A stretch of 64,000 nucleotides of DNA from Candidatus Onthoplasma faecipullorum (GTDB taxonomy: Bacteria > Bacillota > Clostridia > Christensenellales > UBA1242), in the NCBI GenBank assembly GCA_019120295.1, contig DWVI01000002.1, forward strand, positions 171,859-235,858. The letters run 5' to 3'. Position numbers and translations under genes: made by a program. Below the pieces are notes generated by a model. The model was given only the letters and a program-made list of their open reading frames with translations, was not told the DNA's origin and ran no database searches. Shown one piece after another: positions 53,131-61,083 of the stretch (positions within the stretch are counted from its first letter, which is position 1; every line of letters starts with the position of its first letter).

Positions 53131-53725
53131 ATTTCTCTCCCAAATATTTTTTAACTTTCTCATTAAGTTCTAAAATCGTTTTTTTATATTCTTTAAACTT
53201 GAATTTTTTTTGGTATTCCCAAACGTCAAAACTAAATATTGTAATGTTTAATCTATATCTATCTCTTAGTATATTATGGATTGGAAGCACCCAAAAATGT
53301 GTCGATGCAGGCTTGTATAAATGCTCTTCGTAATATGAATAAAAATCATCTACATATCCATTTTTTTTAATAAAATTTCCGATTTTGAAGACATACTGTA
53401 AACACTTTGAATATAACTCCAACGGCATTTCATTAAATGTTCTATACTTTTTTTTAGTAGCCACTATATACAATCCTGGCATTGCGATAGACGCATCCTG
53501 AGTTATTATTATGTCGCCATCTTCATAAACAGGTCTTAGCGATTCGTCTATTTCATTTTCATAACATTTCATAAACTCTGAACGAGATAGATTTTTATCG
53601 GCTAAAAACATCTGAAAGTTTTTAGAACCTCCTATACAGGTAAAAAACCTTTTGCCTTCTGGAGCCGCAATAGAAAATGATTCGACATCTTGAACATCAT
53701 ACTTTATCAAATCGTTATTTTGCAT
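53117..53725 (-). CDS. HIT-like protein with only the central His
   Basis: A 202-residue protein whose residues about 80-155 follow the HIT fold: 'MPGLYIVATKKKYRTFNEMP', a helix, then 'STHFWVLPIH'. In the HIT motif HxHxHxx the central His (the nucleotide-accepting residue) is kept; the first is Ser and the last is Trp. The N-terminal 75 residues are shared in pattern with the HAD-HIT fusion upstream ('ESLLPVYDKDGILITQD' against 'ESLRPVYEDGDIIITQD'). GalT enzymes also vary this motif, so a nucleotidyl transferase is as likely as a hydrolase. Confidence 0.7.
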   Translation of the reverse strand: MQNNDLIKYDVQDVESFSIAAPEGKRFFTCIGGSKNFQMFLADKNLSRSEFMKCYENEIDESLRPVYEDGDIIITQDASIAMPGLYIVATKKKYRTFNEMPLELYSKCLQYVFKIGNFIKKNGYVDDFYSYYEEHLYKPASTHFWVLPIHNILRDRYRLNITIFSFDVWEYQKKFKFKEYKKTILELNEKVKKYLGEKYELQ

Positions 53726-54089
53726 ATAGAACCTCTTTTATATGCTCTAAAACCACGTTGTCAATATTTTCAACCGGTAAAAATTTAAATATATACTCTT
53801 TTAACTTTGGCTGATAATTATCAGGATCAATGCCCATAGCATTGAGTGTTTTTTCATAATAAGGTATGATATATTCCAAAAAATTGTCTTCACCTTCTAA
53901 ATAAAACCCAACTTGATTTACTCCTATATACTTGAAGACATTTCTTATTTTGTTATGCAAGTAAGCTAAATCATTAATATCTTGTTCGGTAAAATCATTC
54001 TTTAACTTACTACTTTTAACACATAACATGTTAGGTGTTTTTACATCTTTTTTAACTATATCTATTGTGAAAATTTTATAACTTAACAT
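53715..54089 (-). CDS. short HIT-like protein without catalytic His
   Basis: A 124-residue protein with no clear named family. The pattern 'CVKSSKLKNDFTEQDINDL', a helix, 'GVNQVGFYLEG', then 'FLEYIIPYYEK' follows the layout of a HIT domain ending in 'HLHLIPRY', with all three His replaced (Asn, Leu, Tyr). It may be a non-catalytic partner of the two other HIT proteins. I start at 54089, where GGAG is six bases upstream. It overlaps both neighbours (14 and 11 bp), so it is coupled to them. Confidence 0.5.
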   Translation of the reverse strand: MLSYKIFTIDIVKKDVKTPNMLCVKSSKLKNDFTEQDINDLAYLHNKIRNVFKYIGVNQVGFYLEGEDNFLEYIIPYYEKTLNAMGIDPDNYQPKLKEYIFKFLPVENIDNVVLEHIKEVLYAK

Positions 54090-55296
54090 TTGGTTTCTCC
54101 GCTTCATATATTTCAAAAACTGACTGAGCAAACTGCTTTACTATATCATCATTATTTATCAAAGGAAAATCAAATGACAATAAACAATGTTTTATATTAT
54201 CCTGCATTCTAGAAATAAATATTTCTTTATCTTTTTGAATAAGGTCTGACAAATTGTCAATTCGCTCATTATTCTTTTCGACATATAAGATATCGAAAAA
54301 ATTTAATAATTTGAGTAGACAATTATATTTGAAATCTTTATCATTTTCATAATTATCAACAACAAATTTAGAGAAATCTTTTAAAAATATTTCATATAAA
54401 AATTCGTTGTTTTTTCTGTAATAATAAGCGAAAACATCAAATAAGACATCCATGTACACATTAAACATATCAGAAATTAAATGTGCCATATCATGCGGCA
54501 ATATACATACATGTTGACCGTTGATATTTTTTTCCGATTCCAAAACTATTTTTTCAACATTCTCTCTTAATTGTCTTATGCTGTCAGCTTGAAACAAAAG
54601 TTTATCTAGCATTATTTCATATTTGCACAATTTAGGCTCAATTAGATATTTGTTCATATTTAATACATCAAAGTATCTTTTTATATCTTGATTATTATAA
54701 AAATATCCCCAATTTAAAATTAAATTTGTCTGGTATTGCAAATTTAAATAATTTTCTATAGCTCTTTTTGAAAATATCACATCTTCCCAATCAATTAGAT
54801 ATATAAATTCATTAGTCAAAATTACATTTCTAGGTAAAAAACCTCTATACAATATATTTTTAGACATGAACAAGTTTAAAATAGCTTTAAATTCTTCGAA
54901 TGTTAAGCTATAAGGATAATCGTCTGAGTACAACTTCTCTTGTAAAGAATTTCCGTGATACTCGGTTATAATATAAGATGTATTATCAATAACAATCAGT
55001 TTTGGAACAACTACTATCAATTCTCTGCCATGTATTTGTTTCTTATTTATTTTACCTTTCACTTTAGAAGCAAATTTAACTTCTTCTTTGCCATCTTTAG
55101 CGCTGCTAGTCTTTACTAAATATGTTTTATTACCAAATCTAAATATTCGGAATCTATTTTTAACATCTATCAACTCGGAATTTAATGTAAAGCCATACCC
55201 CTGTGCCGAAAAAGCGATTTGAACTGCCTCTTTCAAATTCTTTGCATCAATAGGTTTGACAAAACAAGTTGTTGTTTTTTCATTAAGTTTCACCAT
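54076..55296 (-). CDS. kinase-like protein lacking the catalytic Asp
   Basis: A 406-residue protein with a kinase fold. The ATP-site Lys fits 'TYLVKTSSAKDGKEEVKF', the hinge 'YIITEYHGNSLQEKL', and the loop usually written HRDLKPxN reads 'YRGFLPRN', where Gly replaces the catalytic Asp; 'YLIDWEDV' holds the metal Asp. Residues 190-406 are helical and unassigned, with 'CILPHDMAHLISDMFNVYMD'. It may be a pseudokinase, or may use another base. The start at 55296 follows AGGAG; the 138-codon frame behind it overlaps by 14 bp. Confidence 0.65.
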   Translation of the reverse strand: MVKLNEKTTTCFVKPIDAKNLKEAVQIAFSAQGYGFTLNSELIDVKNRFRIFRFGNKTYLVKTSSAKDGKEEVKFASKVKGKINKKQIHGRELIVVVPKLIVIDNTSYIITEYHGNSLQEKLYSDDYPYSLTFEEFKAILNLFMSKNILYRGFLPRNVILTNEFIYLIDWEDVIFSKRAIENYLNLQYQTNLILNWGYFYNNQDIKRYFDVLNMNKYLIEPKLCKYEIMLDKLLFQADSIRQLRENVEKIVLESEKNINGQHVCILPHDMAHLISDMFNVYMDVLFDVFAYYYRKNNEFLYEIFLKDFSKFVVDNYENDKDFKYNCLLKLLNFFDILYVEKNNERIDNLSDLIQKDKEIFISRMQDNIKHCLLSFDFPLINNDDIVKQFAQSVFEIYEAEKPNVKL

Positions 55297-55313
55297 GTGT
55301 ATTCTCCTAAATA

Positions 55314-56426
55314 TCACATTTCATTTTTATCAAAATATTGTTTTATTTTTTTGTTTGCTTCAATAATCTTAAGCTTATTTTCTTTAAATTCATATTTGTT
55401 TAGATATTTGTTAAGTTGAAAATCGTAAAGCTTTTGTTGTAATGTTTTTGAATCATATTTAGGCATAACCCAAAAATGCACATTATTTGAATTTGTATTT
55501 TTTTCCTCGTAGTAAATATTAACATGCTCAATCTTCAACACATCGCGCATTGCCGCCCTTAGTTTGTACAGTAAACTTTGAGCTTTAATATATAAATCTT
55601 CTGGTATTTTATCTAATGAAATATACTGTTTAGTAAATGATAATATATAAAAACCTGGCAGTGCAAACGAGTTATCTTGTGTTATAAGAATTCCATCTTT
55701 ATCATAAACTGGCAGTAGCGATTCATGAATTACATATGGATAATTTTGATTAAAGTCACATCTTGCCAAATCAAAAGGAACTATATAACATCTATAGTTT
55801 TTATAGCCACCCAGATAATCCAAATATCTAAAGCCATTTTTGCACTTAGGTAAATTCTTTAAATCATCAACATCAATATATTCATATGGACAAACCTTGT
55901 CCATGTATGTAAATATTTCTTTGCCTGATTTAATGTTTTTAATTTTTCCGTAATTATTTGCCTTGGCATATTGAAGTGACAAAATTCCTATATCCTCCAC
56001 CTGTTTACACATTTCATATTTATCATCAATAAATAACATTACACCATAACGGCTACATACTTCTGCTTTATTTTTTGCACCAAATATAATTCTGTGATAA
56101 CTTATATCATTATTCTTTAACCATTTATGTGTTATTTTTCTTACATTTGCATTATTAGGGCGTGAAGTTATAAATATAACTTTATGACCTTCCTCATAAA
56201 TTTTATTCAATACATCTTTCCAATCTAAATAAAGTTCAGCTTTTTCTAAACTTTTATTATAAAACATTTTTAAAAGCTTTTCCTTTTGTTTTTCATTTAT
56301 TTGATATCTATCACATAGGTCATATTCTTTATTAAACTCGGTCAAAGCTGTGTTTTCAACAATCATACTATTAAGAATTTCATTAGTATTACACAATGTA
56401 TCATCAATATCTATACCTATTGTCAT
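55314..56426 (-). CDS. HAD nucleotidase fused to a HIT-like domain
   Basis: A 370-residue two-domain protein. Residues 1-175 are a HAD phosphatase of 5'-nucleotidase type: 'IDIDDTLCNTNE' (nucleophile and acid Asp), 'VIFITSRPNN' (Thr/Ser), 'FGAKNKAEVC' (Lys) and 'LFIDDKYEMC' (Asp pair). Residues 190-370 are HIT-like with 'LPGFYILSFTKQYISLDKIP' and 'NVHFWVMPKY', again keeping only the central His. A fusion of nucleotide phosphatase and HIT points to a nucleotide substrate or product. The ribosome site is AAGGAG; the gap to the previous gene is 1 bp. Confidence 0.8.
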   Translation of the reverse strand: MTIGIDIDDTLCNTNEILNSMIVENTALTEFNKEYDLCDRYQINEKQKEKLLKMFYNKSLEKAELYLDWKDVLNKIYEEGHKVIFITSRPNNANVRKITHKWLKNNDISYHRIIFGAKNKAEVCSRYGVMLFIDDKYEMCKQVEDIGILSLQYAKANNYGKIKNIKSGKEIFTYMDKVCPYEYIDVDDLKNLPKCKNGFRYLDYLGGYKNYRCYIVPFDLARCDFNQNYPYVIHESLLPVYDKDGILITQDNSFALPGFYILSFTKQYISLDKIPEDLYIKAQSLLYKLRAAMRDVLKIEHVNIYYEEKNTNSNNVHFWVMPKYDSKTLQQKLYDFQLNKYLNKYEFKENKLKIIEANKKIKQYFDKNEM

Positions 56427-56427
56427 T

Positions 56428-57885
56428 TTATCTCCTTTCGAAATATTTTATCAAAAGTTTTTTGGCAAGTTCTGTGTTAACATAAGCTAGCCATTTTAAT
56501 TCTGCATTGTATATTATTTCATCTTTGTTGTTGCGTTCAACCACTATCTCAACTTGGTCGTTTTTATAAAGTTTTGTATATGGTGGTTGTTTTGTTTTAC
56601 TACCATTGATTATTGCATATTTAAAACCAAATCCAATGTCTTGGTGAATTTTAAATGCAAAATCTAAAACTGTACTATTCTTTGGAATAAATTTAACTTC
56701 TCCAGACCTCGTTCTTACTCGAATTAAATCCTGCTCTAAATCATGAATATTTTCATCATCTAATAAAACTGTTGTTTTATAATCTAATGTTCCGTTGCGT
56801 TGTTTGTAATATTCTTCTTTTCGCATTATGTACAAATTGTATTTGTTTTTATTGTCATCTTCCAATAAGAAAAGTGGTCTATTTGTAAATCCTCCCATTC
56901 TTGCATCTAGGATATTCAAACCTTCGTTTTTTGAAAGCACATTAATTATTTTATGAGTAATTTCAGTTTGATCCCCAATATTAAACAGCAAATATATATT
57001 GTAATTTGGTGCTTTGATTATTTGACTTTGGGTTATCTTTTGAAGAGTTACATTTCTATTTTCTTTTTGAATATCTTCAAAAACTTTATACTCTCTAATA
57101 TCTTTTATTTTTACTTCTGATATAAATGAGGAAAATGAGTTTTTTAAATAATTATACAAAGTTTCGATATTGTTTTGATTTGAAGAGTGATAATAATTAT
57201 ATTCATCTAGATATTTTTGAACAACATCGGCATTTGTTATCTTAAAACATTCATTTTTTAAAGCTCTATAAAAATACTCTGACTTTAAAATTTTAGCAAT
57301 TGGAATCACCCATTTCTCAGTTTCTTTTACTTTTTCCAATTGTTTGCTATATTCAAAGATAGAGATTGTTCTTAAATTATGTAATCTATCCGCAAACTTT
57401 ATAGCAAATCCAGACGGATTATTTTTACCAATAGAAATTAACTTTTTGAAAGTTTGTTCTTCTCTTGAAGACTTTTCAAAATTAACATCTTCAAATATAT
57501 CTTCTTCATCAAATACATATTTTGTTTTATCTATTGCACTTACACAATCAACAAGATTAAAAACTACTTTGTTAAAATCTTGTACCATCTCAAATTTTGT
57601 ATAATTACAATCTTCTATTGTATCATGCAACAATGCCGCTGCTATAACATTTGTGTCAAAGCCAAGCTTAGCCAAAATTATTGCGACTTCTATTGGATGA
57701 GAGATGTAAGGAGTGCCATCTTTCCTAAGTTGTTCTCTGTGTAACTCATAAGCTTTTTCATATGCTGCTTCAATAAAATTTTTATCCAAATTATTTTCTT
57801 CTGCAATTCTCAATAATTCATTTATTTTATTTTGCACAGAATAATTATTTTTTTCAAAATAATTGTTTTTAACAAAATCAACCAT
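56428..57885 (-). CDS. Rel/SpoT-like HD hydrolase with TGS domain, no synthetase
   Basis: A 485-residue protein. Residues 35-205 carry the full (p)ppGpp-hydrolase-type HD signature: 'YISHPIEVAIILAKLG', 'AALLHDTIED', 'AIKFADRLHNLRTI'. Residues about 400-465 are a TGS domain ('VRTRSGEVKFIPKNSTVLDFAF', quoted within its first part). The middle (about 290-370) does not show the RelA synthetase motifs and looks like an ACT-type fold instead. It has a strong AAGGAGGG site and overlaps the XRE gene by 8 bp. Its substrate may be an alarmone or a nucleotide of the cluster. Confidence 0.75.
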   Translation of the reverse strand: MVDFVKNNYFEKNNYSVQNKINELLRIAEENNLDKNFIEAAYEKAYELHREQLRKDGTPYISHPIEVAIILAKLGFDTNVIAAALLHDTIEDCNYTKFEMVQDFNKVVFNLVDCVSAIDKTKYVFDEEDIFEDVNFEKSSREEQTFKKLISIGKNNPSGFAIKFADRLHNLRTISIFEYSKQLEKVKETEKWVIPIAKILKSEYFYRALKNECFKITNADVVQKYLDEYNYYHSSNQNNIETLYNYLKNSFSSFISEVKIKDIREYKVFEDIQKENRNVTLQKITQSQIIKAPNYNIYLLFNIGDQTEITHKIINVLSKNEGLNILDARMGGFTNRPLFLLEDDNKNKYNLYIMRKEEYYKQRNGTLDYKTTVLLDDENIHDLEQDLIRVRTRSGEVKFIPKNSTVLDFAFKIHQDIGFGFKYAIINGSKTKQPPYTKLYKNDQVEIVVERNNKDEIIYNAELKWLAYVNTELAKKLLIKYFERR

Positions 57886-58846
57886 CTACTCCCTCCTTTA
57901 TGAGTTTGTAGATAGCATCATCCTCTTTGTTAGAAATTTTTGCAAATCTAAACATATTAGCATCAAGAATATTTTGAAAATGATATTCAAGCTTGTTTTT
58001 TATAATTGCTTGTTTTTGTTCATCTGTTAGTTCTAAAGCAATCTCACTTTTATCTATATAAATTCGTTTTAACAAATCAATCATATCAACGCAAGCTTCG
58101 CCCATATCTATTTTGTAATCATCTAGCCTTAAACATTTGTAAATTTCACCTTCTGGCATGTCTAAAATTTTTCGTGATATAATCACATATTGAATACAGG
58201 GATTATGTTCTCTACCTCTTGCAACCGAATTGATTGTCCCTACACCACCCATATACTCAACATTTTTTGAAGGCGGATTGTTCAAAATAATTGAAACTTT
58301 ATCACCATTTAAGTTATTACTAATATTTATAAAAATACTTAAATCATTATTTGAAATATTTCCGTAGTAAACATTTCCATATTGCTCATGTTTTTGAGTG
58401 ATTTCTTGCGAATTTTTGATTGTGTTTATTTCTTTCAATCTTTTAACAACCGTCCATCTATCACTAGAAAACGAAGCTATAACTTGCACATCATTATCTA
58501 ATTCCTTTTCTTTGTATATGCTTATAATTCCATAATTCAGTACGTTCTTTAATGAATTGTGAACCTCACCTTTATATGAATTGTTATTATAATAATAAAC
58601 AATATAATTACCAATGAACTTATCATTTGAAGTTTTGTTCTCAATTTCAAAATCTGAAAACAAAAAATCGTCCACACAAATTCCAAATGCATCCTTTAAC
58701 GCGATTAAAAAGTGTATAGACGGTTCACTGTTTTTTGTTAAATAATTGTTAATACTAGATTGAGAGAATCCTGTTTTATCAGCAATATGTTTTTGAGTAT
58801 ATTGCTTTGACAACTTTTTAAGGTTTTCTCGAAACATATTTTTCAT
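57878..58846 (-). CDS. XRE-family regulator with C-terminal sensor-like domain
   Basis: A 322-residue protein, first in the operon. The HTH is residues about 5-55 ('YTQKHIADKTGFSQSSINNYL', which is the helix-turn-helix core). The following 260 residues resemble no domain I can name and include a Gly-rich patch ('VEYMGGVGTINSVARG') that could bind a ligand. I start at 58846 because GAGGTGG lies just upstream. Its promoter is a perfect consensus with a palindrome at the -35, so autoregulation is likely. Confidence 0.8.
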   Translation of the reverse strand: MKNMFRENLKKLSKQYTQKHIADKTGFSQSSINNYLTKNSEPSIHFLIALKDAFGICVDDFLFSDFEIENKTSNDKFIGNYIVYYYNNNSYKGEVHNSLKNVLNYGIISIYKEKELDNDVQVIASFSSDRWTVVKRLKEINTIKNSQEITQKHEQYGNVYYGNISNNDLSIFINISNNLNGDKVSIILNNPPSKNVEYMGGVGTINSVARGREHNPCIQYVIISRKILDMPEGEIYKCLRLDDYKIDMGEACVDMIDLLKRIYIDKSEIALELTDEQKQAIIKNKLEYHFQNILDANMFRFAKISNKEDDAIYKLIKEGVDG

Positions 58847-58869
58847 ACAATCCACCTCGAATTGTTAAG

Positions 58870-58898
58870 ATTATATATACTTTAACATAATTTGTCAA
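58870..58898 (-). promoter_or_regulatory. cluster promoter and operator candidate
   Basis: TTGACA (58893-58898), exactly 17 bp, TATAAT (58870-58875) on the minus strand. The -35 lies in TTAACA-TAATT-TGTCAA (58882-58898), a near-perfect inverted repeat. AATTTGTCAATA (ending at 58900) is repeated in the tyrS promoter. Confidence 0.75.
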
Positions 58899-59240
58899 TA
58901 ATTTATATGCAATAAAATAATTTTATTTATCATTATTATGAATTAAATATACTCAATATAATGATTTTTAATTTATTATTTTATTGATTTTGTAGATTTT
59001 ATTTTGATTACAAACAACCAACCTCTTGAGAATCGTTTGAACTAGAATCAGCCTATTTTGTAATCTCTAACATTAAACTAATCTTTTGAACTATCGCTCA
59101 ATCCCCTTTTCTTAGCAATTTCAGCAATTGATAAATATTAAATATTGCAACATCTTAATATTTAATATTTTTATCACATGCCAATATCGGCAAAAAGTCA
59201 TGCAAATTGTTGTGTTGTTTTTACCGATAAACATAAGATA

Positions 59241-59275
59241 AAAATAAAAATCCACAGGGTAAATTTGCCGTGGAT
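59241..59275 (-). terminator. minus-strand terminator between cluster and tRNA fragment
   Basis: ATCCAC/GTGGAT stem with extra GG/CC pairs (59250-59275); on the minus strand it is followed by TTTTTATTTTT. It would stop transcripts coming from the right before they reach the cluster. The rest of 58899-59240 is A/T-rich and I see no gene in it. Confidence 0.65.
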
Positions 59276-59382
59276 TGAGTGTTTTGAATGTAAATTCTAA
59301 ATTTTGGTAAGTCGAGGAATCGGTAATGAGAAAAGTTGTCTACAATACTCGTTTTTTGGGGGACGTGTTCTACTTTAAGCAC

Positions 59383-59405
59383 TTCAAATCCCTCACTCTC
59401 CGCCA
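59383..59405 (+). other. tRNA-Ser-like 3' end fragment, possible attachment site
   Basis: These 23 bases run from the T-loop (TTCAAAT) through CCCTC and the acceptor ACTCTCC to GCCA, as in bacterial tRNA-Ser. The 5' T-stem (GAGGG) and everything before it are missing. Such T-loop-to-CCA fragments are typical of the far end of an element inserted by a tyrosine integrase into a tRNA gene. Confidence 0.6.
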
Positions 59406-59410
59406 CTATG

Positions 59411-59632
59411 TACCCAACTGAACACTTTTGTTTAGTTGGGTCTTTTTATTATTTTCTTACATCATTTAGCATTTTACCATCAAAAGATGTTCTTTTTATT
59501 GATATTTAATAATGTATAGGCATCAAATGTATAATTTTTTCATAATAAAACAAAATTCCGAAACTATTTTTTAATAAGAAAAATACGCAACCTAGTGTTT
59601 TTATAGGGTGCGTACAGTTCTCTAATGGCGGA
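59411..59632 (+). repeat. 222-bp direct repeat, right copy
   Basis: Same length and order as 47377-47598: terminator hairpin (59411-59442) first, AGTTCTCTAATGGCGGA last. It starts 5 bp after the tRNA-Ser-like fragment, just as the left copy starts 5 bp after tRNA-fMet. Confidence 0.9.
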
Positions 59633-59688
59633 GCAACTGCTATATAATCCTAATACAAAAGTTTTCATTGGTGTTGGGTGGGTTAGGA

Positions 59689-60552
59689 TTACAATAAGTC
59701 ATTTGCGTCAACATTAAAACCCGCAGTTTTCATATCTTTTACTAATTTATTTTTCCAACCACCTTCTTCTCCGTCATATATATTATAAACAACTCCCATA
59801 ATATCCGAAGGAACTTCAATATTACCAGATTTTAAAACAAAAACTTTACTCCTACCTAATTTACCTAAAAAATACCCTAGTTCCATAATAACATTTTGTC
59901 TCGCCCTAAAATTATATTTGGTTTCATTCTTAGCTTTGCCTAAATCGTCATCTGTTAAAAGAACAATTGCATATGTGGCTGTATTTGCTAATTCTTCAAA
60001 TTTTTCAATTATAGTGTTTCCACCATTAGCATTTTCATGCAAAATGATTGGATTAAACTTAAGCTTTGATATAGTTCTAGCAACGGATTGTTTAATTTCT
60101 CCATTATGCCCATGGACAATAAATACGTTTTCGTTTAATTTTGTTATTGAATTTGTTGCTGTTTGTTTAACTACCACTTTTTTTCGTTCGGAATTAGTGT
60201 CAATCATGGCACATATTTCAAGAATTTTAAATACTTGATGGTTTAATAATTGATTTAATTCATCTAAAATTTTATCACTTTCAGAAGAACCATAAAGATT
60301 AAAGCTGAAGGGACTTTGTTTTTTCACCTGATCATTATATTTTCCTACTTTATCATTAATTTTGGTTTCAATTTCGGAATGAAATAGTTCAATGCTTTTT
60401 ATATGTTCATCTTCAACAAACGTTTTTTTCGCCAATTGTTGAATTTCACTAATCCATAATGATATTTTTGCTCGTCTACCATTAAAATCCTTATCAGCCT
60501 TTGCCAATTTTAGACCTTCAAGTTTTATTGTCTCATAATCAAATTCTTTCAT
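59689..60552 (-). CDS. TIR-like nucleotide-binding effector protein
   Basis: A 287-residue protein. The N-terminal 130 residues are helical ('AKISLWISEIQQLAKKTF'). The C-terminal 150 match the TIR-like domain of predicted nucleotide-binding proteins (CAP12/Pycsar effector type): 'NVFIVHGHNGE', 'GNTIIEKFEELAN', 'IVLLTDDDLG', 'RARQNVIMELGYFLGKLGR' and 'PSDIMGVVYN'. The Glu in the IIEKFE segment fits the NAD-cleaving position. Such proteins serve in antiphage or stress responses. It stands alone with its own TTGATT-17-TATAAT promoter and AAGGAG site; no cyclase is adjacent. Confidence 0.85.
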   Translation of the reverse strand: MKEFDYETIKLEGLKLAKADKDFNGRRAKISLWISEIQQLAKKTFVEDEHIKSIELFHSEIETKINDKVGKYNDQVKKQSPFSFNLYGSSESDKILDELNQLLNHQVFKILEICAMIDTNSERKKVVVKQTATNSITKLNENVFIVHGHNGEIKQSVARTISKLKFNPIILHENANGGNTIIEKFEELANTATYAIVLLTDDDLGKAKNETKYNFRARQNVIMELGYFLGKLGRSKVFVLKSGNIEVPSDIMGVVYNIYDGEEGGWKNKLVKDMKTAGFNVDANDLL

Positions 60553-60576
60553 ATTTTCTCCTTTGAATGTTCTTGC

Positions 60577-60605
60577 ATTATATCACAAAATAGTTTATAA
60601 ATCAA
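60577..60605 (-). promoter_or_regulatory. promoter of the TIR gene
   Basis: TTGATT (60600-60605), 17 bp, TG-A-TATAAT (60577-60582) on the minus strand, 25 bp before the start codon. Confidence 0.7.
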
Positions 60606-60980
60606 GATAAAGGAAAAGAATAACTATATCTCAAGTTCTTCTCATGGATTTATTGATTGTTTTACAAATTGGTATAAACTGCATTTGCGTAAGTTTAGAA
60701 AAGCCACCGTTTGTTACGCAAAGATTTTTAAATCATGAGCAAGAAGAAAAGATATTTTATATTTATTATAAAATAAAATGAATTCACTAATTTTAAGATT
60801 TTTTAATTAGAACATAATCATTAATTAAAAAAATAAAGGGCACCAAAGAATATTTGGTATCTTAAAAGATCAATTTAATGTATAAATAGATTTTAACAAA
60901 AGCTTTAAATCAATGTATCAAATTACTTTTGTAGTGTACCCCTTCTTATATTTCTTTGCCTTTTGAGTGTCTTTTGTAGC

Positions 60981-61010
60981 ATAGTTTTCGTAGGAGTAAA
61001 CGGAAGTAAA
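60981..61010 (+). repeat. 30-bp imperfect repeat, right copy
   Basis: Matches 47856-47885 at 25 of 30 positions; shared parts are ATAGTTTTCGTAG and AACGGAA.TAAA. Confidence 0.55.
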
Positions 61011-61052
61011 TATTGCTGAAACAATTTAATACTGTAATCGTATAAAGTTCAT

Positions 61053-61083
61053 AAGACTAGGTTTTTAACCTGGTCTTTTTTTT
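61053..61083 (+). terminator. terminator upstream of the mobile-element genes
   Basis: AAGACTAGGTT/AACCTGGTCTT stem with one G-T pair, 3-nt loop, long T-run. Confidence 0.8.

Noticed and set aside
59221..59406. Minus-strand open frame starting in the tRNA-Ser-like fragment
   Set aside because: The 'AESEGFE' opening is the known antisense translation of tRNA-Ser ends, and the frame crosses a terminator hairpin.
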